A stretch of 36,316 nt of DNA, taken from positions 10,900 through 47,215 of the forward strand of contig DIHE01000049.1 in the NCBI GenBank assembly GCA_002420005.1, read 5' to 3'. The stretch is from Holophagales bacterium UBA5704. GTDB lineage: Bacteria > Acidobacteriota > Thermoanaerobaculia > Multivoradales > UBA5704. The notes under the pieces were generated by a model. The model worked only from the letters and a program-made list of their open reading frames with translations, did not search any database and was not told where the DNA came from. The position numbers and the translations under genes were made by a program. Below, piece by piece: positions 30,970 through 36,316 of the stretch (its first letter is position 1; every line of letters starts with the position of its first letter).

Positions 30970-31471
30970 TCAGCCCGGCGAGGAGATATCCAGCAGCTGA
31001 TGAATGAGATTCTCCTTGAAGCGTTCCAGCCTCTCCACGGACTTCTCACCCATTCCACTGGCCGAGCCTAGGGCGCGGGGCTGGAATCCCTTGAGGACCC
31101 AAGCAAGGGTCAAGGGGGAAAAGCCGCCGTCCTTGAGAGGTGCATCGGCGAGCGCCCTTGCGAGATCTCCTCCGCTCTCCAGGAGCACTCGCACATCCTC
31201 CAGATCGCGCAGCTCTGATCGGCCTAGGAGGGCGCAGAGCTTGTTGACCAGGATTTCATGAGGAGTGTCAACGGCGATCAGGGCTCCTCCGACGGGTAAG
31301 AGCATCGAGCCGACCTACCTGACGAAAGAAGAGATCGAGATCCTTGGTCGTGCGGTGCTTCAGATGGATGCCGACCAAGGCTGCGCCTCCGGTCAAGGTC
31401 CAGGGCGGCTCCAGGCCGGCAAGAACCTCGAGAATGCGCCATTGCAGCGAGCTGAGCTGATCGCTAGACAT
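30970..31471 (-). pseudogene. AbiEii-type nucleotidyltransferase toxin, internally deleted
   Basis: The start part (ATG 31471) reads MSSDQLSSLQWRILEVLAGL, LTGGAALVGIHLKHRTTKDL and DLFFRQVGRLDAL: the GG...TKDLDLFF pattern of nucleotidyltransferase (AbiEii/DUF1814) proteins. It then runs out of frame to a stop at 31268-31270. A second frame from about 31305 down to 30970 carries the expected later part: VDTPHEILVNKLCALLGRSE, LRDLEDVRVLLESGGDL, DGGFSPLTLAWVLKGF. The two parts total far less than the usual 220-250 residues, so about 40-60 codons and the frame have been lost near 31300. It is thus a broken toxin-type gene. It overlaps the small upstream gene by 8 bases. Confidence 0.82.
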
Positions 31472-31760
31472 GCCCCAGAGCTTCCCAGGACTCGAACAGC
31501 CAGGCCCAGAAGTCCCGGGTCTTGCCCAGGTAACGCTCCAGGAGCGGCCAGAACCCTCGAATCTCTCGCGGCGAAACGAAGCTGAACACGTCATCCGGCT
31601 TGGCTTGCCGCATCAGCTTGCCGACGAGATACGCCCGGGCCTCCGGATCGGTTGTCCGGAGCCCTTCGCGGAACTCCTCCAAGGTCATGTGGCAGTCCCA
31701 GAGAAAGTAGGGATGCCCCTCCTGATCGACGAGACGCTCGGCGGGGGTCGGACCCAGCAT
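31464..31760 (-). CDS. Small partner of the nucleotidyltransferase, possible antitoxin
   Basis: The 98-residue product reads LVDQEGHPYFLWDCHMTLEE, then YLVGKLMRQAKPDDVFSFVS and LERYLGKTRDFWAWLFESWE. I have a recollection of such small proteins lying directly upstream of AbiEii-type nucleotidyltransferases, and the 8-base overlap (ATGTCTAG) with the broken gene here fits a coupled two-gene module. It shows no DNA-binding motif I recognise and is not the winged-helix AbiEi type. An antitoxin or adaptor role is therefore inference. The frame is intact although its partner is dead. It begins 9 bases downstream of the UbiA gene stop. Confidence 0.7.
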   Translation of the reverse strand: MLGPTPAERLVDQEGHPYFLWDCHMTLEEFREGLRTTDPEARAYLVGKLMRQAKPDDVFSFVSPREIRGFWPLLERYLGKTRDFWAWLFESWEALGHV

Positions 31761-31769
31761 AGCTGGAGA

Positions 31770-32726
31770 TTAGCAGACCCGCGCAAGGAAGAGGACCTCG
31801 ACGGCCTGCCGGCCGATTGGGTGAACCCGTTGGCCGTACAGGGCCACCACCATGGCCAGGCCGATGAGGGCAAAGAGCACGCGGTAACGAGCTTGCAGGC
31901 GGCGGAGGCTCGTCGGGGTGAGCCCCTCGGCCAGGGCGGTGAGCGACCAGCGCAGGTGGAAGGGGTAGAGAACGACGAGGGCCGCCAAGGGTCGGGGCAG
32001 GGTGCCCTGGAGGGCCAGAAGAAAGAGGACGGCATACGACAAGGTGAAGAGGATCAGGCTGGCGACGAAGGTGCGGCGCCGGCCGAAGGACACCGCGTTG
32101 GTGCGGATGGCGCTCCGGGCGTCGCCCTGGTGGTCGCGGACCTCCTGGTTCAGGTGGCCGGCGGCGAAGATCAGGGCGAAGAAGACGGCGATGACAAGGC
32201 CGCGGCCATCCAGACGGCCCCCGAGGGAATAGCCGAGGAGAAAGTGGAGGACGCCGCCGATCAGATGGGCCGCGGAGCTGAGGAGAGGCCTCCCTTTCCA
32301 ATCGAACCAAGGCAGGGAGTAGAGGGTGCTCAGCACCGCGATCGCTCCGGCCAGGCCGAGGGTGACCAGGCCGAGGCGGGCGAAGAAGAGGAGGCTCAGG
32401 GCCAGGAAGAGGACCGCAAGACCGCCGATATCCCGGCGGTCCACGCCCCGGGCCGTGAAGACGCCCGCGGCCTTGTGGGGATCGGCGAGGTCGGCCGCCA
32501 GGCCGGACCAGTCGTTGAGCAGGAAGATGTGCGCCATCAGGCAGACATTGGCGAGGGTGAGAAGCGCCAGAGGACCCACAGCCTTCTCCGCCGGGCCGTG
32601 GAGCGCGAACGCGGCGCCGAGCAGTGGCGAGCCTTGAAGGACCAGGATCTCCGGCAGGCGCAGGCAGGCCAGGTAGCGCCTCGCTGCCTGTTCAGCCGCC
32701 GTGGCGCGAGAGACCAGGGTCCGCAT
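31770..32726 (-). CDS. UbiA-family prenyltransferase
   Basis: The 318-residue product has about nine membrane segments. The first metal-binding motif is modified: NDWSGLAAD (71-79) keeps N, D and the last D of NDxxDxxxD but has Gly in place of the middle Asp. The second motif reads GHLNQEVRDHQGD, an EVRDxxGD form common in UbiA proteins. Enzymes of this family join isoprenoid diphosphates to aromatic or glycerol-phosphate acceptors, or cyclise them, within the membrane. The substrate is unknown. The ATG lies 35 bases inside the end of the preceding membrane-protein gene, so the two are probably co-translated and act together. Confidence 0.85.
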   Translation of the reverse strand: MRTLVSRATAAEQAARRYLACLRLPEILVLQGSPLLGAAFALHGPAEKAVGPLALLTLANVCLMAHIFLLNDWSGLAADLADPHKAAGVFTARGVDRRDIGGLAVLFLALSLLFFARLGLVTLGLAGAIAVLSTLYSLPWFDWKGRPLLSSAAHLIGGVLHFLLGYSLGGRLDGRGLVIAVFFALIFAAGHLNQEVRDHQGDARSAIRTNAVSFGRRRTFVASLILFTLSYAVLFLLALQGTLPRPLAALVVLYPFHLRWSLTALAEGLTPTSLRRLQARYRVLFALIGLAMVVALYGQRVHPIGRQAVEVLFLARVC

Positions 32727-35301
32727 ATTTTTCGTAGAGCCTCAGCCAGAGCGCATAGCCGGCGTCTTCCGACCAGTAGTAGCGGGGGACGGTCGCCGTG
32801 AGGTCATTGTGATAGAGGAGAGGAGGAGCCGCCCGGACCAGGGCGAAGTCGTTCACGGCGAGCTGGCGCAGCACCGCCCGGGCTTCGGCCGAGGCGGCTG
32901 CATCCTCCCCCAGCAGGCGGACGACGGACACCCAGATCTCCTGGCCCGGCACCGCCGTCCGCTTGCGGGACGCGGGCAGCTCCAGCGCACAACCGGCGCT
33001 CCGGAGGTCGGGCAGACGCAGCAGCGGGACCAGGGGTGCCTTCTCATAGTAGACCCAGAGCCGGTCCTGGCCGGCGACCGGGCGCAGAGCCTTGCAGAGC
33101 GCTCGCCCGGCTTCCGGCTTGGTCTCGGCCAGCAGCAGCAGCAGGTGCATCTGGATGGTGAGGTCGGTCGGGTTCGGATCGCCGCCCGGGTCGAGACACC
33201 GATAGGCCTCCCGCGGCGCGAGCCAGGTGCGGTAGAGGCCCTCGCCGGTGCGGTACCGGTCGAGGGTCGCCAGAGCGGCCGGCAGCCGGCTGCGGTCCGG
33301 GTCGGGGGCGAGCCTCCAGACGAGCGCCGTGTCGTCGGTGTCGGGGGTGATCACACATCCCAGGGTGCCGATGGTGGGACCGTCGGGCCGGCCGTGGTAG
33401 CGCACCAGCCCGTCCGCCTCGATCTGATCGGTGAGATGGCGGCGGGCGCGCTGCACGCTCTCGCCGAGCCCTCCGGAGACCGCCACCGGCTCGAGCAGGT
33501 CGAGCAGGAACGCGGTGAGGAAGGTGTTCATCTCCTGGTGCGGCTCCGCGAATCGCGGTGCGGACGTGAAGGAGGTCAGCCAGTATCCCGGCCCCTGCTG
33601 GTGCTCGCGCAGCCGCGCCGCGGCGGTTCGGAAGCCTTCGTCGAGGTCGTCGTCGGCGGACGGTGCCCGCACGGTCAGCGTGCGCTCGGCCAGGAAACGC
33701 CCCTGCCCTTTCTCGGAGGCCCAGGCGAGGACGGTCAGCCGGTGCTCGCCGGGGGCGAGGCCGGTCGTGTCGAGCGGGATGCGCCAGCCGGCGGGGCTCG
33801 CCGTGCCCAGCGTCTCACGGACGTCGGGGCGGTCCAGGAAGGTGGGGGTGGCGAAGGTCTGCCGGCCGTCGAGGACGACGGCCACCTGCCAGGGTGTTGC
33901 GTCGCCGGCCAGCGCCCAGCCGGCCGCGACGACCTCCTGGCCGGCGGTGACCCGTGAGACTGCGCGGCCACCGGCCTCGAGGGCGTCCAGAGTGCCGCGC
34001 ATCTCGATCAGCAGATCCGCCGGCGCGAGGCCCTGCTGCAAGGATGCGACGAAGGGTGCATTCCGCCAGTCCCATGCAGCCGTCATTGTCCCGTGCCCGC
34101 GATCCTCCGCGAGGAAGGCCTTGTCGGCCCTGCCGGTGTACCAGAAGGCGCCGATGGCCTCGATGGCGACCGCCACGCCGACCGCGAGGAGGAAGCACAG
34201 CCGGCCGAACCTGCGCAGCGAGGCCACCACCGGGGAGAGCATCCACAGGAGCAGCGGCAGGAGGTCGGTCATGTAGCGCGGCCCCCAGGACATGCCGCCC
34301 CGCCAGTCGGTCTTGGCATAGAGCAGGATCTGGAGGACGACGCCGATGCCCAACGCCAAGGTGAGGCCACGCTCGCCCCGGTCGCGCGGCAGGTGCCGCC
34401 CTACCAAAGGGAGGAAGAGCAGGAAGGGGGAGAAGACGAACAATCCCCGCGTCGGGCTGAACAGCAGACCGGCGAGCCCGGCCGGCAGATCGTGCTGGAG
34501 GTGGTGGGCCCTGGCCATCAGCCCGTACCCGCCGGCGATGTGCCCGGCGGCACCGAGGTTGTAGAGCAGCACCATCCCCACCGGAAGAGCCGCCGCCACG
34601 GCGAGCCACGCGGCGCGGCGGCCGGCCCAGAACAGCCCGTAGGCCCCCAGCGCCGCCGCGAGGATGGCATCCGGAGGGCGGTTGCCGGCGATGAGCCCGC
34701 AGAGCAACCCCGCCGCGAGCACCCGCGGCGTGCTGCACGGCCCGGTGAGGAGCAGCAGCGCGCCGATGATCAGAAGCTCGGCCATTCCGTGCTGCCAGAG
34801 AGCCTGGCTGCCGATCACCCAGGTGGTGGTGCCGAAGGCATAGGCGAAGGTGAGCAACAGGGCGACCGGCTCTTCCGCCCGGCGTCGCAAGAGCCGATAG
34901 AGGAGCGCCGCGGACAGCGCCGCCACGAGCGAGGCCGAGAGCTTCTCCATGATGCGGGCCACATGGTCCTGCCGCGCCTCCGGCCAACCCTGCATCCGCA
35001 GAAACCCGGCCGCGGGGAGATAGAGGGGCGCGAGGAGCACGGGCAGGACCACGGGATACAGTGAAATGGTGTGGCCGCCGGACACCGGAACCATCCAGAA
35101 CGCCGCCTCGCCCCGCCCCTGGGCGGTGAGCGGCACGATCGGATCGAGAAGAACGGTCTGGTGCTGCCAGATCGCGAACGGCAGGTAGCGCGCCGGATAG
35201 CAGTCGCCGGCGCTGATCGCCCGCCGGTTGGCGTTGTACACCAGGAAGCAGCAGAGCCCGATGAGCAGGCTCGCCCGCAGCTCGCGAGTGCTCCTGCCCA
35301 C
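32692..35301 (-). CDS. Membrane protein: GT-C-like region, Ig-like domain, toroid-like domain with DTDDTA
   Basis: The 869-residue product has three parts. Residues 1 to about 400 are a multi-pass membrane region reminiscent of GT-C glycosyltransferases: an Asp in the first loop (SAGDCYPARYLPF), TRGLFVFSPFLLFLPL and GGMSWGPRYMTDLLPLLLWM. Residues about 452-546 form an Ig-like beta domain (GWALAGDATPWQVAVVLDGR). Residues about 550-869 are helical and contain DTDDTALVW (654-662), the DxDDTA motif of class II terpene cyclases, plus NPTDLTIQMHLLLLL. I recognise no full-length match. It starts with GTG 35301, 23 bases after the VPS10-type gene. It overlaps the UbiA gene at its end. Function is unknown. 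Confidence 0.75.
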   Translation of the reverse strand: MGRSTRELRASLLIGLCCFLVYNANRRAISAGDCYPARYLPFAIWQHQTVLLDPIVPLTAQGRGEAAFWMVPVSGGHTISLYPVVLPVLLAPLYLPAAGFLRMQGWPEARQDHVARIMEKLSASLVAALSAALLYRLLRRRAEEPVALLLTFAYAFGTTTWVIGSQALWQHGMAELLIIGALLLLTGPCSTPRVLAAGLLCGLIAGNRPPDAILAAALGAYGLFWAGRRAAWLAVAAALPVGMVLLYNLGAAGHIAGGYGLMARAHHLQHDLPAGLAGLLFSPTRGLFVFSPFLLFLPLVGRHLPRDRGERGLTLALGIGVVLQILLYAKTDWRGGMSWGPRYMTDLLPLLLWMLSPVVASLRRFGRLCFLLAVGVAVAIEAIGAFWYTGRADKAFLAEDRGHGTMTAAWDWRNAPFVASLQQGLAPADLLIEMRGTLDALEAGGRAVSRVTAGQEVVAAGWALAGDATPWQVAVVLDGRQTFATPTFLDRPDVRETLGTASPAGWRIPLDTTGLAPGEHRLTVLAWASEKGQGRFLAERTLTVRAPSADDDLDEGFRTAAARLREHQQGPGYWLTSFTSAPRFAEPHQEMNTFLTAFLLDLLEPVAVSGGLGESVQRARRHLTDQIEADGLVRYHGRPDGPTIGTLGCVITPDTDDTALVWRLAPDPDRSRLPAALATLDRYRTGEGLYRTWLAPREAYRCLDPGGDPNPTDLTIQMHLLLLLAETKPEAGRALCKALRPVAGQDRLWVYYEKAPLVPLLRLPDLRSAGCALELPASRKRTAVPGQEIWVSVVRLLGEDAAASAEARAVLRQLAVNDFALVRAAPPLLYHNDLTATVPRYYWSEDAGYALWLRLYEKYADPGLSRHGG

Positions 35302-35324
35302 CGGTGCCGGTGTCCTGAGAGGAA

Positions 35325-36316
35325 TCAGGGAATCCAGGGCGCCCCCGCCGCCGCGAAGGCCTCCTCCAGCTTCGCCAGGTCGCCCGCGATCAGCGCTTTC
35401 AGGTCGTGCTCCAGCGCATCCAGCCCGGCGGTGGCGATCGCCAGGTCGCGCCGCTGGGTTGCCGTCGGCATCTGCCGGGTCTGCCAGTGCCCGTTGCGGA
35501 TCGCCCCGATGCGTTCGCCGATCGACGGCGCCTCCGGCTCTTCGAGCGCCTGCCGTATCGGGTCGCCGTTCACGCGGCGGTCGAGATCGGCGAGCGTCCG
35601 GCTCACTGTATCCAGCGCGGCATGGAGCGCCGGGTCTGCCTTGGGAGTCTCTCCCAGAGTCGCCCGCAGGCTCCGCAGCCGGTCCTTGAGACGGCCGAGC
35701 TCTCCTTTGGCCGCCTCAAGCCGCCGCGCCGCCTCCGCCGTCTCCCCCTGGAAGGCGGCCACCGCCGCCGGGTCGGTGCCGGGCGGCAGGTTCGGTACCG
35801 GTTTCACCTCGAACGATTGGGCGGCTCCCAGGGAACGGGCTCCCCCGGCCGTCACCAGCACCAGCTCGGCTGTGTAGCGTCCGGGCGCCACCAGGGGACC
35901 CGTCGGCGGAGCTTCCCAAGGTGCCCGGAAGGCCGGCGGATCGAGCTCCACCGGGTCCGGGACCGGACCCCGCAGGTCCCAGCTCACCCGGTGCAGCCCC
36001 TCGCGGGCCGGGCCTTCGATCCAGCGCACCTTGCGTCCGGCGGCATCCGAGACGATCAGGAGCACCTTCGGGTCCGTCTCCAGCGCTTCGGCGCGCAGCC
36101 GGTCGAAGCCGGGGAACGAGATGTCGGCCCCTTTGCCCCGCAGCGCCTTCTCGTCCCTTTTGCGCGTCTCGCGCGCGGTGGCCGGCGTCTCGCGCAGGTG
36201 GTAGGTGAAGAGGGCGCCATGGGGTGGATTCGCAGCGGTGAAGTCGTCGCTGCCCAGCTCCGGGCGTCCCGGGGCCTGGCCCGGCTGCCAGGGCACGAAC
36301 CACCAGGCGTCGCGGA
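35325..36316 (-). CDS. Secreted VPS10/BNR-repeat-type protein, C-terminal part (partial)
   Basis: The frame is open to the right edge, with RDAWWFVPWQPGQ at the boundary, so the 5' part lies outside. The visible 330 residues match the C-terminal region of large VPS10/BNR-repeat glycosyl-hydrolase-like proteins: NPPHGALFTYHLRE, then KVLLIVSDAAGRKVRWIEGP, REGLHRVSWDLRGP, LVAPGRYTAELVLVT, a helical region with KGELGRLKDRLRSLRAT, and the end KALIAGDLAKLEEAFAAAGA. Such proteins are usually secreted and carry many beta-propeller repeats upstream; their substrate is not settled. A truncated relative of its last 75 residues lies at 29418-29645. Confidence 0.85.
   Translation of the reverse strand, partial: RDAWWFVPWQPGQAPGRPELGSDDFTAANPPHGALFTYHLRETPATARETRKRDEKALRGKGADISFPGFDRLRAEALETDPKVLLIVSDAAGRKVRWIEGPAREGLHRVSWDLRGPVPDPVELDPPAFRAPWEAPPTGPLVAPGRYTAELVLVTAGGARSLGAAQSFEVKPVPNLPPGTDPAAVAAFQGETAEAARRLEAAKGELGRLKDRLRSLRATLGETPKADPALHAALDTVSRTLADLDRRVNGDPIRQALEEPEAPSIGERIGAIRNGHWQTRQMPTATQRRDLAIATAGLDALEHDLKALIAGDLAKLEEAFAAAGAPWIP

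Noticed and set aside
1..36316. CRISPR arrays, tRNA or rRNA genes, complete insertion sequences
   Set aside because: I looked for regularly spaced direct repeats, cloverleaf-like arms and transposase motifs and found none that hold up; small palindromes near 29.3-30.9 kb are the nearest thing to mobile-element traces.

Overview
The window is about 36.3 kb of high-GC bacterial chromosome. The spc/alpha ribosomal operon at the left end is bacterial. The secreted VPS10/BNR-type protein, Ser/Thr kinases fused to TPR arrays, secreted amidohydrolase, M16 peptidase pair, DUF2330 protein and EF-G-like protein together suggest an Acidobacteriota-like organism, perhaps of the Thermoanaerobaculia/Holophagae type. 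That placement is an inference from gene content; no rRNA or phylogeny was available.

Layout. Positions 1-4977 (+): end of secY, adk, map, infA, rpmJ, rpsM, rpsK, rpsD, rpoA, rplQ, closed by a strong intrinsic terminator at 5002-5039. Positions 5055-7007 (+): an MFS transporter, then a Phd/YefM-VapC toxin-antitoxin pair with its own palindromic operator. Positions 7017-10025 (+): a large secreted M1-like metallopeptidase, overlapping tail to tail with a 1264-residue Ser/Thr kinase with a TPR array on the minus strand. Positions 13881-15518 (+): a secreted amidohydrolase. Positions 15549-18934 (-): an EF-G-like GTPase, EF-P and an M50 membrane protease in tandem. Positions 19100-21127 (+): a second membrane Ser/Thr kinase. 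Positions 21145-23783 (-): an overlapping active/inactive M16 peptidase pair. Positions 24020-28517 (-): RnfD-like membrane protein with an overlapping DUF2330 protein, then a UbiB/ABC1-type kinase with an overlapping lipoprotein.

Positions 28583-31760 are an accessory, decaying region. It holds one intact FitA-VapC pair, a second diverged copy whose toxin is reduced to 11 codons, a broken AbiEii-type nucleotidyltransferase next to an intact small partner, a C-terminal scrap of a VPS10-type gene whose relative lies 6 kb away, a tandem pair of Coa1-like membrane proteins (one cut down to its anchor), and several palindromes. Positions 31770-36316 (-): a UbiA-family prenyltransferase overlapping an unusual membrane protein (GT-C-like multi-pass region, Ig-like domain, toroid-like domain carrying a DTDDTA motif), and the 3' part of a secreted VPS10/BNR-type protein running off the window.

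The most unusual candidate system is the overlapping pair at 31770-35301. The clearest evolutionary story is the repeated loss of toxins with retention of antitoxins or partners at 30.5-31.8 kb. Several genes also have promoter-like -10 elements placed so close to the start codon that leaderless or near-leaderless transcripts are likely.
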